From positions 1-64,000 of the forward strand of contig JAFEVB010000008.1 of assembly GCA_032629725.1 (NCBI GenBank): a stretch of DNA of 64,000 nt. The letters are read 5' to 3'. A program made the translations under genes and the position numbers. The notes beneath the pieces were generated by a model, which worked only from the letters and a program-made list of their open reading frames with translations, did not search any database and was not told where the DNA came from. Positions 1 to 12,141 of the stretch are shown one piece after another. Position 1 is the first letter of the stretch; every line of letters begins with the position of its first letter. The DNA is from Gremmenia infestans (lineage: Eukaryota > Ascomycota > Leotiomycetes > Helotiales > Hamatocanthoscyphaceae).

Positions 1-412
1 CACATGTTACCTTCGTAACACTTTAGTAGGTATAGTCTCTATACTAACCAAGTATTAGCAAAAGTGGAGACATCCTATACTAGTTTAACTTTTAGCTATA
101 CTGGTTTAGCTATAAGCCCTAAATCTAATATACTCTCGAGAAAGGCTCAGTCACATATTCCCCCGATATTATAACTAACTCTGCATTCTTATTTTGTTGT
201 TGCACCAGTACCTCTAGCGAGGATATTGAAATATAAATAAAATCGTCCAATTTCATATCTAGCTTGGTTGCCTTGGTCGGGTTATTCTGCTCCGCACACC
301 CCACCTTACTACATCGCGCGCCTTTCACAATCTTTACCGAGCTTTACCTCTTCTCATAAAGTTTTGGTATTATCGCAGTATATTTTCAATAACACACGCC
401 ACATATCCTCCA
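1..412. other. AT-rich upstream stretch with no gene seen
   Basis: The first 330 bases are rich in TATA, CTATA and TTTAGC-like words, as in other relic-like spacers of this window (40.2-40.7, 43.3-43.7, 58.5-58.7 kb). I see no open frame with family character. The last 80 bases are probably the promoter and leader of the HET gene that follows. A mutated transposon remnant is possible but I cannot name one. Confidence 0.4.
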
Positions 413-2650
413 ATGGAGTCCTCAGATGAGCTTTGTGTAACATGCTCCGACGTCGATTTTTTCTCTCTCTTCACCGGACCTCGCTATTCTTCAGGAGATG
501 GCTATGACCAAAGAGTGCCAGTCTCCTTGGGCACCCTTGCTGAGATCAATGCTAATACTCGTTGTCCATTCTGTCGTCTTCTTCATCATAGCCTGTATGA
601 GATGGATGTTTTTGATTATTGGTCGCAAGAAGGCAATAATGTTGACCCCTCGAAAATCAGGGTGAAAGTTCACGTATACCGCAATGATTACGGCGAAGAG
701 ATGAAATTCATTAGCAAAGAAACGAGAGGCATGTTGGCTTCTAGATTGGAAGCACGGCTACATCCTCTGGAGGGGTTATCAGATCACGAGCAATACGTGG
801 TTACCCATCATTACCGTGGAAATGGAATCCATTTATTGTCACCTGACTCGATCGACCCTGCCAGACCATTGCTCAATGGCTACAAGGCCACCACAACAAA
901 TAATAGCCTTGACTTACTGCAGAAGTGGATGAGGACTTGTGTCGAATCACACACTCTCGAGTCAAACGGAAAGACCTGCTGTCAACCGTATTTCCATAAG
1001 GAAGCTTCCGAATTTGGGATTCGTGTTATCGACGTCAATCAGCGCACCATCGTGGAAAGTGATCCGGCAAAGATCGACTATGCTGCTTTAAGTTATGTTT
1101 GGGGAAAGCAGGATGCGGAAGATGTCGATCTCAAGGTTCAACACGGTGTGAAAACAGAAGGTGGCTCTTCTGTCCTTCCAGCGACAGTCCCCAAAATAAT
1201 CGAGGACGCAATCTTGGTTTGCAAGAAACTCTCTATCTCCTTTTTATGGGTAGATAGGTATTGCATAGATCAGGCAGATCTCGTCAGGAAGGGATTGGAG
1301 ATCGAAGGCATGGGTTACCGCTTCCTCTACGCCAAGATCACATTAATTGCAGGAATGGCGCCAGCAGGTGGATTACTACCGGAATCAATATCAAGCCACA
1401 TAGAGGGGCAGCAAAGGATAGAAACTGTTCAGGGACGTAAGTACATTACAGCGCTTCCAAGCGTGGGACATCAGATTCGAGTTTCACAATGGAGTAATCG
1501 AGCATGGACGATGCAGGAAGGGCAGCTAGCAAATCGCTGTGCATTCTTTGGCCAATACGACATTTCATTTCTATGCCAATCGGGACAGTGGAGAGAGTCC
1601 TTGCACTCTGGACCCTATGGCCACGAAGCTGAGATGCCTGGTGTTCAAACCGACTCCTATGGATATCACGTGTTATCATGGCTGGAATGGCTGAACAAAG
1701 ATTCCTGGAAGTTTTCAGATTATAATTCCCTTTTGAAGTCTTATACGCCGAGGCAAATATCCTTTGAATCAGACAAAGTCAGTGCCATAACAGGCTGCTT
1801 CAATTTGATTGCTGATATCAAAGGCATGTCTTTCATTTACGGACTACCTACAACCGATTTCCATTACGCACTGCTCTGGACCGGCGCATACGACCGAGCA
1901 CGAGAGGGTTTCCCAAGTTGGGCGTGGGCAGGGTGGCATTGTCTGCAGCAGATGCATAATATCTATCCCCTGGAAGGAACGTGCTCGTTGAAAGAAGATG
2001 AACATGGGGATCTGCGAACTGTACAGCCAGACAATTTAGATACAGAGCTTGCAGGCCTCCTCATAGCCCTCACAGAGGCACCCCATCGCACCAACAAATG
2101 CTCACAACGCTTCGCAGAAATCACTCTCCCCTCCTACAAGACGAACACTATTCTCACCATCACCTCAGAAATGGCACATTTCTTCCTTGACATAATCCCC
2201 TGCACGCCTGGGTCGAAAGAAGAATCCCGGAAAACTTCTCACTTGTTGGTTCCCTCTGACTTCGACTCCTCAAATGCCTCCAGCACCTTCGAATTCGCAT
2301 CAGAGTACCGCACCCCCTACGATCGCTTCCGTCTACGCGATGACCATGGCACCACTCACATTCATCATTACCCACGCTGGTACGACCACTGGCCACCCTT
2401 GAAACTCAATTTTCCCAATACCCTGCGCGGAGAAACTCTCACTTGGCTTCTGCAAGATGGCATCGAGTTGGTTATGATACTTGAATTAAAGTTATTGGAG
2501 GGAGACGAGTCTTTAAAGCCCTTTCATTTGGTTTTGTGTCTAGGTATTGATAGAAGAGAAGAGGTCGCGAGAAGATGTGGGATGTTTTGCTTGCCTAAGA
2601 ACATCTGGGATAAGGCTTGTCCCACCGTCGGGACTGTTACAATTGGTTAG
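413..2650 (+). CDS. HET-domain (heterokaryon incompatibility) protein
   Basis: A 745-residue intronless protein. The N-terminal part has Cys pairs (CVTC near residue 9 and CPFCRLL near 52) common in long fungal HET proteins. The HET domain begins about residue 223 with YAALSYVWG, continues through LPATVPKIIEDAI and reaches FLWVDRYCIDQ near 277; WSNRAWTMQEGQ near 360 closes the core. The C-terminal half (PSWAWAGW) is the usual variable region. HET domains trigger cell death after non-self recognition in hyphal fusion; that role here is from the family, not shown by sequence. It sits 767 bp upstream of a large NLR on the same strand, a common pairing in fungal accessory regions. The start is the first ATG of the frame. 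Confidence 0.9.
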   Translation: MESSDELCVTCSDVDFFSLFTGPRYSSGDGYDQRVPVSLGTLAEINANTRCPFCRLLHHSLYEMDVFDYWSQEGNNVDPSKIRVKVHVYRNDYGEEMKFISKETRGMLASRLEARLHPLEGLSDHEQYVVTHHYRGNGIHLLSPDSIDPARPLLNGYKATTTNNSLDLLQKWMRTCVESHTLESNGKTCCQPYFHKEASEFGIRVIDVNQRTIVESDPAKIDYAALSYVWGKQDAEDVDLKVQHGVKTEGGSSVLPATVPKIIEDAILVCKKLSISFLWVDRYCIDQADLVRKGLEIEGMGYRFLYAKITLIAGMAPAGGLLPESISSHIEGQQRIETVQGRKYITALPSVGHQIRVSQWSNRAWTMQEGQLANRCAFFGQYDISFLCQSGQWRESLHSGPYGHEAEMPGVQTDSYGYHVLSWLEWLNKDSWKFSDYNSLLKSYTPRQISFESDKVSAITGCFNLIADIKGMSFIYGLPTTDFHYALLWTGAYDRAREGFPSWAWAGWHCLQQMHNIYPLEGTCSLKEDEHGDLRTVQPDNLDTELAGLLIALTEAPHRTNKCSQRFAEITLPSYKTNTILTITSEMAHFFLDIIPCTPGSKEESRKTSHLLVPSDFDSSNASSTFEFASEYRTPYDRFRLRDDHGTTHIHHYPRWYDHWPPLKLNFPNTLRGETLTWLLQDGIELVMILELKLLEGDESLKPFHLVLCLGIDRREEVARRCGMFCLPKNIWDKACPTVGTVTIG

Positions 2651-3417
2651 GTCTGGAGGCGAAGCTCCCCGAAGTCGTGGCAGTGTACAGTAGTAGACGA
2701 TATGCAGGTAGGTATGCCGTTGATGTCGTAGTCAGGCGGAATAATGGTGAGGCTACGGCTTCGTATCTCGGTTCAATTTTCGCAGGGAAGCAACAAAGAA
2801 AGCCAAGTTTTCAGTGATAACTTGAAGGGGCAAAATTCACCCCATCGAAATACCCACTATCTTCAATTTTTAAGATGCGACGACCCTAGACTGAATCCAA
2901 TGCATTGTCGATTGCGCAGAGCTCGATACGGTATGTGGTCCGGACAGCTGAGAGGCTGTGATGCTGCACGAGCTTTGCGAGTATTTTGCTGCTCTTGGGG
3001 ATTGGTTCTTAACGAATTGCATGCATATATTTTCATACAAGCCTGTCATCTGGACGTCTTAGCCGTTACACAAAGCGGGGCTGGGGCTGTTATCTGCCCC
3101 GCGGGCAGCCTTCTCTGAATCAAGCTACGTGGCGCAGGTCCTGTATGATCTAGAAGAAGCGCTGCCTAGAAAATCTTCATATGCTGATCGCCTTCAGTTT
3201 TTACATTCTTCACTCCAAAGAATATATTAGTATAATCGTTTACAAACTATTGCAGCCCACGTCTCTGCGTTATCACTCAGTATTTCTTCCAAAAGGCATT
3301 CGTTTCACCGACGAGGCTGTAGTCCCAGAGAATGAGGCTGGCTGACAGTCACGACTTCCGGTCAATCTGAGCAAGGCCGGTAGGAGACTTTTCATGCCAA
3401 TTTGAGAAATATTCAAC
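2651..3417. other. Intergenic region between the HET gene and the NLR
   Basis: Short overlapping frames here (for example 2744-3118 on the plus strand) have no recognisable composition or motifs. The region probably holds the 3' end of the HET transcript and the promoter of the NLR gene. No repeat or RNA gene is seen. Confidence 0.5.
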
Positions 3418-6400
3418 ATGGCAGACCCTCTTTCTATCGCTGCGAGCATAGCTGGACTCGTGACAATCGCCGATACTATCTTTACTCGTATATATCGATA
3501 CACGAAAGCCGTCAAAGATGCAGCAAAAGAAATCCAAGCGCTTGGTTCAGAGATCACAACTCTCTCTGGACTCCTTCATAATTTGGAGCTCGTTTTGGGC
3601 GAGTACGAGGAAGATACACCTGACGCGAACCTACGCCTGCATCACATAAACTCATGTCGAGAGACTTTGCTAAAGATCCGCGACAAGATCGATTGGAAAA
3701 CTCCGCTTGACCCTAGCTCAAGCAAGTCGACACTGGAAGCTGCGCTGCGGAGATTAAAATGGCCGTTCAGTGGATCTGAAATGAAATCACTTCTCTCCGA
3801 AGTTGAGATGCACAAGAGCACCATCAATGCTGCCTTGGCTGGCGACAATCTTTCCATGACCCTACGAGCCTTATCACGCCAAGACAAGATGTCCGAGGAT
3901 ATCAAAGATCTGAAGACGGATCTGGAAACACGATGGGCAATGGATACACATATCACATTGACGAGGCAGAGACAAGAGATACTCCAATTTTTCGAAAAGC
4001 TGGATCCAATGACCTATCACCGGACGAACTTGAACCTCCATCATCCACTTACTGGACTGTGGCTGACAGAAGGTAATACTTTCAAGACATGGCTCCATTC
4101 ACGTAACTCGAAGTTATGGCTTTCGGGTATCCCTGGTGCCGGGAAGACAGTGCTGGCAGCATGTGTCATCGAAGAAGTCATGAAAGAGAGCAGCAGCACT
4201 CGAGCTGTCGCTTACTTTTATTGTGACTACAAGAATGTTGAGACGCAGAAGCCTACGAACATACTCAGCTCTCTTGCCACCCAATTAGCAAGACAGAATG
4301 AAACGGCTTTTACTCCCCTCCAAAAGCTGTATGAGAAACATCATCCAAAAGACCGTGGCACTATCCCGTTACAAGTTTCGGACCTAGTGAAGACGGTCAG
4401 CCAGCAGAGTTCTTGCTTTGAAGACGTCTCAATTGTTGTTGATGGACTAGACGAATGTGGTAATGATACCGCAGATGTTGTCCAGTCTCTCGCAAGCCTA
4501 GCAACCAATTCTAGTAGCAACATTCGCGCGCTCTTTCTTAGTCGAGATGAATACGAGATTCGCGAGTTGTTACAACAGCAATTTTCTGTCGTATCGATAG
4601 CCGCTCATAAGGAGGACTTGGAGCTTTATGTTGCCGCGGAAATTGCATCAAGGCAGCGTAAGATCGGAAGAGAGCAATTACGAATACGAAGCCCTGAGCT
4701 AAGAGATCATATCATACAAACTTTGGTCAATGGAGCAGATGGCATGTGAGTAGTTATTCAACCCCGTTCTCCACGAATGATCTGAAAACCCATGTTATCT
4801 CGGTTAATGGGCTAATTCTAATTCAAAGGTTTCGCTGGGCAGCATGCCAACTTGACCTCCTTGCAGGACTCCCCACTGATGCAGCAAAGCGCCAGGCGCT
4901 CAAGTCGTTGCCGCCAACATTATTCAAGACATACGAGAGAATTCTTGAACGCATAAGTGAAAGCAACTCCAGTGTGCAAGAAATGGTACAAAATACCTTA
5001 AAGTGGATCCTCCATTCGTTGGGCGAGATTTCAGCAGCTGGAATCTGCGAAGCAGTATCGATCAAGGAAAACGATACCATCCTTGACAAGGAGTCGCTAT
5101 ATGAGCAGGAGGATATCCTGCTTTATTGCAGTAGCCTTATCCGCTTATCATCCTCTGGCGAATGCTTTGAGTTGGCACATTTTACTGTAAAGGAGTTTCT
5201 TGAGAGTTTATCGGAGTCCCCAGAGCCCCTGTTCGCTCCCTATTCGCAAGCTGAAGATCAAGTTTATCCATATTTGGCAAAGACTTGTCTAGCCTATATC
5301 AAGTTAGATGTTTTCTGCGGAGACGTAATCGAAGACTATGACACTTGGGAAGACCAACAGAGGCAACACCCCTTCCGCACTCACGCGGTCTGTTATTGGT
5401 ATAAATACGCCGAGAACGCATGGAATGACGAAAGTATACGTGCACATGCCCGCGAACTCTTCTGCCTTTCCAGAACATCGTCTTTTCTCTCTTGGGCTCG
5501 CGACTACATACACCTGATTGTAAAATATATTCCTGTAGACCTTGAGGAAGTCGTCCATTTCATACAAATGACCGAGCTTATTTGTTTGGGAAGAGTCAGT
5601 CCTCTTCATATGGCATCAGCTATAGGGTGTGTTGAGCTATGCAAATTGCTTTTGGACCTCGACTGCTCTATCAATCAAGTCAGTAGCATGGGAACCCCCG
5701 TTCATTGCGCACTTATCGGGGCATTGGAGTATTCAATCGCCGTAGAATTTGACGAATGGCTCGATTTTGGACGCGTTTTCTTGGGGGGAGGCAGAGCCAA
5801 GGTATTGGATCTACTGATCAAACGTGGAGCTGATATCTCTGTTCCATACAGAGCAGACAATGGTAAAGAATATTCTTGTTCAAAATTGGCTGTTGATGCT
5901 TGCATGGGACGAGGAGTGAATCACCCATTAGTCAAGCTTGTTAGAGCTGGTAGTAAACTTAACGACGGTATTATGAGTTCTTTGGAAATATCACATCCCA
6001 AGGGGCTGACCTACGGCGGCATCGGGGTGAACACCATTGATGCAGCTCGCCATAACAAGGAAATGATTGAAGCGCTTGTCGCGAATTTGGACGAAAACTC
6101 CCAAGATGATCGTGTCAAGTCCGCACTTCTCGGGCTTGCACTCCAAATGAAAAGCTCTACGGCGATAGCGCTAATTAAAAATAAAACTCAGGCACATTGT
6201 CATATGGATATCGAGGACTTGGAAAATGCATTTTCTAAGGCAATACGATATGATCAGGAAGATGCAATAGTGGAGCTTTTGACTGATCGCAGATTGAATG
6301 TTATCGCGGGCTTTTGGAAATACAGTAAGACGGCATTACATCAAGCTGCCGAATGCGAGTCTACCAAGGCGATAGTGCTTCTCTTAAATCTCGGAGCGGA

Positions 6401-9400
6401 AGTTGATGCACGAGACGAACTCGGATTGACACCTCTGCATTACGCAGCAGCTCGAAAGAGCAGCGATGAGCACACCATATCTTTACTTATTGATAATGGT
6501 GCGTCTACGACTGTTGGGGATCGGAACGGTAGGACCGTGTGGCATATTGCAGCAGAAAACGATAACGCAATTGGACTGAAGACATTAATTCGGGTGGCTG
6601 ATTCAAGACAGGAATCACATCTTTTACCCGATGAAAACGGCGTCATTCCGTTATTTACTGCGGCAATCAACTTCAATAGTAGCGCTCTTGAAACGCTATT
6701 CGACGAAATGGAAGCTGGTCAGTATCTTCGAACCAAATGCCCTAATGGTATTGGAATTGTTCATTATGCAGTCTTAATGAACTCCATCAAGCTTTTGCGG
6801 ATGCTTGATGATCAAGGGGGCGAGCTTCATCAAAGGGCGGATGATGGAAGGACTGGGCTGCATTTCATCCCTGATTATGTGGATCCCGCGATCGTCCAAA
6901 TGCTGTTTGATGTCGGTCTCAGCCCAGACATGGTTGACTATGATGGACGAACCCCACTCCATAGCCTGATCCAAAACGAGGTGGAAATCGACGAGAATAT
7001 ATTCGCTATGCTCGCAACCGACTCGACAATTAAAATGTCTACCAAGACGGGACTAACAGCGTTACATTTTGCCGTCTCTTCTGGCCCTAAAAAACAGGTA
7101 GATTATGAATACCGCGAACGTGTCTTCCAAAAGCTCCTTGCAAAGGGCGTCGATGTCCACGTCCGGGATTCAAATCACCTTTCATGTCTCCAGATGCTCT
7201 TCAGTTTCGAGACCCAACGGCCCGAGGCCGATAAAATGGAGTCATCACTGGATTTTGAAGAATTTGTTTATTCATTCGCGACATCAATCACTGATATAGA
7301 TATACTTAATGAGACCGTTACGTGGGATGCCTATTCATACAGACTCATTGGTTGGGCGATCCTCCAGCAGAAAGAATCTTTAACAGAGCTTCTCCTCTCG
7401 AAAGGGGTTGATGTGAACTTAAAGAACTTATATACCACCAATTCTGGCCTGGATGTCAATTGGACACCATCTCAAATGGCGTGTTTCCATGGTTGTCCCC
7501 CGAAGCTGATGCGTAGTCTTCTAGAGCACTCTCGGGGATTGCTTGACAACACTGACGAAGGATATTCACTAGCGCATTTGGCATGCATGGAAGGGTCACA
7601 ATCTGCTTATACGTTACTTGAAGTGCTTTATGAATATGGAATTGATTTCAATTTACGCTCGAGCCATGAATCACAGACTCCGCTTCATCTCGCGGCGGCA
7701 TCCGGCAAGCATGATCATGTCAAGTTCCTCTTGCAACATGGCATTGATTTCCAGGCAAAGGACTCCTCCGGGTGGCAGGCAATCCACCGGGCAGTTGTTA
7801 AAAGGTATTATGGGATCTTTAAGCAACTCATGGATTTAGATTTCGACTGGAATGGAAGCACTATCGATTTTTGTGAGATAGTTTCGAATACATGGCACAC
7901 TAAATGCAATATTCTACACCAAGCAGCAATAGGAAGAGGCAGTACATATATAGTCCAGACGATTATAGACTGTTCATTAGTGGACGACATCAACGTAATG
8001 AATGGGGATGGACTTTCGCCACTGACCATAGCTGCTGCATTTGGAGTTGCTGGCACAATTGAAGCGCTACTTTCTGCTGGCGCTGACATTGAAGCTGAAG
8101 ACCCTAGCGGACGTCGAGCCCTTCATATGGCATCTCGGTGGGGCAACTTTAAAAATGCACAGATACTGTTGGCTCATGGCTGCTCCCTTGTCTACGATAC
8201 GAAGGGGATGAGCCCCGAACTTTATGCGTTGAAGTATGGACATAATAATATCTTGGATTTACTAAGGAATCATGAGCGAGGTATGTATTTGTCTCCATTT
8301 GAATCCTTTGTCTTGTTCTTCCCTTGTCACCCATGACTACCTTGATGGAGCTCGAAAATGCTCCTAATTAGTAAACTGTAGTAGGGTGGACTCTGTCTCA
8401 CATCTACTTGAAACTACTGGCCAGTTAGTCGGATGGTCTATGAAGATTAACCTCAGATGATGGATTCTCTTGTATCAAACGTTTGACTAACAACGTCTCT
8501 CGTTCTAGGAAAATTTAAGCTCGATAATCCTTCGATTGCCCAATACCAGAAGCAGTCGGGTAATATGGCGACACGGAGCCTATCTATTGCTATCGACTTA
8601 GACGATCTCTTACTCTGTAAAAGGAGCTTGGAAAGCGGCGCGGATCTGAACAAGCCACACGCGAGCTGCAAATGCTGCAAGCCAGTCATCATTGCTTTAA
8701 GAGACAGCAAGTTTGAAATAGCTTCCTATCTCATCGGAATGGGCGCTTCAACAACGGGACAGGTATGTAGTACATCGAGGTACCGTGGTTATTCCGCAGT
8801 TCATCTGGCTTCTGGAGAAGAATCTGAGACCCAGCTCTTGGTTCTTTTGCTGAAGAACGATCTTGAGGCAGGTAGCCCATCGTTTCAAAGTCCAGTCACG
8901 CCTGTTCATGTTGCGGCCGCCTGTAACAACATACCTGGACTCAAGATCTTGCTCCAGCATGCGCAAATCAACAATTTGACCTTTGTGTACGATCTAAATA
9001 TCGGTCACCTAGCCTTGAAGTGGACTTGGTACCTTTCCAATACAACAAGTATATCATCAACGGAAGGCCTTGTGAATACCACAGCAATGCATATTGCTGT
9101 AAAAGAACGCAGTATAGATTGCATCAAACTTCTCCTAGGATCCGGCGCGACTGTCGATTGTCTCAATCGCTTTCGAGAGACACCACTGCACTCTGCCGCT
9201 GATTTAGGTTATTTAGAAATTGTGCAGTTGCTAGTCGAAAACGGTGCCAACCCCAATGCGCGAAGTATGGGCCGAATTCCTGCAATGTTTGCAGCTAAAA
9301 TTGGGCACACAAAAGTTTCGAAATACCTCGTTGAAAGGGGTACATCACTCACTCAAAGAGACATGTCTGGCGAAACTTTGTTCCATCAAGCTGGTCTTAG

Positions 9401-10160
9401 TAACGCACATACATTCTCCTACCTCCTCCAGATTGGTTGCAGTCCTGAAGTGGAAAATTATGAGGGTCTAACAGCGGTGGAGATTGCACTGGAATACGCC
9501 GAAAATAATATGGCCAAGGTATCCTTAATTATGAATTGGGACCTCGACTACGAATGCTGCATCCGCAAAGTACCTTTCACTTGGGAACAGGATTTATGGC
9601 CTGTTCTAAAATTACTATTCAAGCGTTTGGGATTCGCTAGGGCGTCTCAAATGATCAATACTCCCTTCTCGGAAACATACATTCGCGAGACCTTGCTTAC
9701 CAAGGCTTCCAAATCTGGAGATACCAGAGGACTGGATGTATTAATCCAAGCAGGAGCTAATCTCGAACTCGAAGGTTGTCCTGAGGGTAGTGCGTTGAAT
9801 GCTGCGTGCCATGAAGGACGACTTGCATCCGTCATATACTTAATTCGCGCTGGAGCGAACATCTTTGGTATCAAAGATGGCCTGGAATTCACCGCCGTAC
9901 AATCTGCGCAGGACTTTCCAGCGATAGTAGAATGGCTGCTAGTCAAGCAGCATACCCAGCAACCCAAACTTTGCTGGGAGACTGGACAGACGGTAGACGG
10001 AGAAATGGCCTCTTGGCAGGGACCAATGCTGGCGGAGGTTCCAATCTCTGGCTTATATTCGCCGAAATTCGGAGCGTCTTCGATTGATAGGGCAAAGGAG
10101 TTGTCCCAGCTGAGGAAAGAGTTGGAAGGGAAAGTGGTTCATTTTGATGCGTTTGTTTAA
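3418..10160 (+). CDS. Giant STAND/NLR protein: Helo-like N-terminus, NACHT, ankyrin repeats
   Basis: Three exons join in frame: 3418-4745, 4829-8280 and 8509-10160. The introns are GTGAGT..AAG and GTATGT..TAG, the second with a TGACTAAC branch site. The product is about 2143 aa. Residues 1-120 (MADPLSIAASIAGL start) resemble the fungal Helo-like N-terminal domain used for membrane-targeting cell-death signals. The NACHT ATPase has Walker A GIPGAGKT at 237-244 and Walker B VVDGLDE near 340. The first splice rebuilds the conserved MFRWAACQLD motif. After a helical linker come many ankyrin units (TPLHYAAA, TPLHLAAASG, TPLHSAADLG) up to the end. Proteins of this build are fungal analogues of plant and animal NLR receptors; the ankyrin part would sense the ligand. 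No internal stop is seen, so it looks intact. Ankyrin copy number needs a profile search. Confidence 0.9.
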
Positions 10161-10413
10161 TGAAGATTGTATTTGGACTTTTTCTTTGTAGAATGCCTCT
10201 TCTCTCTCTCTTATATATCAGTTGTTGAATTGCTTCCAAACGAAAGACTGTCCTATAACTATCTCACAAGCCAGAATATCCAAATAATTTGCTGGGTACA
10301 ACCGCGTAGATGAAAAAAAGGAGGGGGGTATGAAATGTTCCCTACATATCAAAAGAAGTCTTCAAAAAGGGTGTGGTATCCACTCCAGCTTCCTCGCTCC
10401 TACCGTCAGATCA

Positions 10414-11445
10414 ATGAAGATAGGTATGTGCATATTGAATTGCTAGAATATCAATAGCTGATCCTTGACCAATCAAGTGCGCGATGCATGGGAGGCCAAG
10501 GTTCCCCAACTACAAGAGCAACTTACCTCACTCCTGGGTGTGCCATGGACTGTAGATGTTGATATGGGTGAGATGTTCGTGTATTGTAAAGACAAGCATC
10601 AGATAGACCACCCAGGGAGTATCATGAAACAGTAAGAACCCAGCCGTGTGCTGACTTTTTCCTCGGTACAAGCATGACTAAATCTTTTTTCATAGGTGTG
10701 TCGAGAAGGCCATTGTCAATATCAAAGCATACCTGAAGAAATACGGAGAAGATGGGAAGGTTGAGCTCAACAAAGTTGCGTCTCTCCATACCAATACGAT
10801 TGCCGAGGACGAGAAGACCGTGTACTCGGGCTGTGCCATCGTCGAAGGCTTCATGCGCATCCTCTTCGGTAAGACACAATACGGCACCAACATCAGCCAG
10901 GCTACTGAGCCCGGCGTCCTCGGAAAGGCCATCAATGCTACTGGGATCGCAGCCGGGACATTGGCTTCAGCTCTTGACTTCGACGCCCGTACCAGCACCA
11001 AGAACGAGTATGATCCCAAGGCTGCAGGCGTGCCTAATCGCCTCAAAACCATCTTCGGCCTGCCTTCCCTCACTCTGGTGCCCAACTTCGAGGCCAACTA
11101 CGCTATACTCCAAGCGGTGCCAGCGGCTGCGGTCCGTGATTTGCCGCGCGACTGGCAAAGCGCATGGGTGCGCACGCACTGCAGTATTTAGAGGGTCTGG
11201 CAAAGACGAGTGAGGGCCTGGGTTTCGCAACAGACAACATGATGCAAGAGGCGGTGGCGGTGGCGGTGGCGGAGGCGGAGGCGGTTGAGAAAAACGAAAT
11301 TCAGATCCAGGTCGTTGATAAGCTGGCTAAGGGAACGTACCATGAGGTTGTGATTGAGGATGGGGTTTTGTGCCTTCGCACGACCATAGATAATCATACG
11401 GCAAACTTCAACACTATCAGGCAGGGCCTGGTGGACCTTCTGTAA
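10414..11445 (+). CDS. Unrecognised four-exon protein next to the NLR
   Basis: I do not recognise this family. The model joins a 10-nt first exon (10414-10423), 10478-10631, 10696-11116 and 11185-11445, giving about 281 aa. The second intron (GTAAGA..CATAG, 64 bp) rebuilds an MKQCVEKAI junction. The third donor is uncertain: GTGCCA at 11117 or GTCCGT at 11132. Both are phase 0 to the same acceptor at 11184, and without the splice the frame hits TAG at 11189. The protein has a small mixed alpha/beta-looking N-terminus, an Ala/Gly-rich middle and an AVAVAVAEAEAVE stretch coded by a GCGGTG/GCGGAG microsatellite near 11255-11285. There is no signal peptide or clear membrane segment. It starts 253 bp after the NLR on the same strand; any functional link is inference. 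Confidence 0.55.
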
Positions 11446-12141
11446 GAAGTTTAGGATCGATATGCGTTCCTTCCACTGGGAGAGGGGAAGGGGATAACTT
11501 TCAGACATGAAGTTGTTTCGCTTAATAGTTGAATGATATGCATCTACTCCTCACCGGAATTGGGGTAATCATTTGTCAATCCCCTTCAATGTGTTCTCTG
11601 ATTTGGGCCTTCATGTGGCCTTTAGCTCAATGTCGTTCTTAATCCGTTGAATAGCTGAAATTTAAGCATTGATTCGGCTTTCGTGTTGGACTTCGCGAGT
11701 TTGCTGACACTGTTGAGGAAACTCTTGATCAATTTATTTAATAGACGCATTAAGAAAAGGCTAGAACTCCTGTTCAAGGAAGTTCTGGAGTTATGGGGTA
11801 TGTCTTTACTTTGCTAAGCTGATGCCAAGACTACATGTAGATCGAAGAAACTGAATACGCAAGTTGTAAAACGGGAGAATAGATAAATATGCAATGTCAA
11901 GATATAACAGGGAAGAATTGGAAAGTAAATGATTGTTTTAGTACATGTCAAGACTCATGAGTTGACCCTATGATACAGTATATGTTATACAGGCGTAAAA
12001 ACAATTACATAGAACCGACAAATACAACATGAATCACCACTTCTGGTGTTCTGGGCGCACCCCCTCTTTGTCAGTTACTAAGCCGACTTGGCTTGGTGCC
12101 TCGTTGATCGAGTGTTGATCGAGTTCTTTCTTCTCCACCCA
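11446..12141. other. Intergenic region with no gene seen
   Basis: About 700 bp separate the ends of two convergent genes. The sequence is AT-rich, with no long frame, RNA gene or repeat that I can support. It probably contains both 3' untranslated regions. Confidence 0.5.

Noticed and set aside
125..328. Minus-strand 67-codon frame near the window start
   Set aside because: It lies in AT-rich promoter-like sequence, has no motif and no partner exon.
2744..3118. 124-codon plus-strand frame between HET and NLR genes
   Set aside because: Composition is not protein-like and no splice partner was found.
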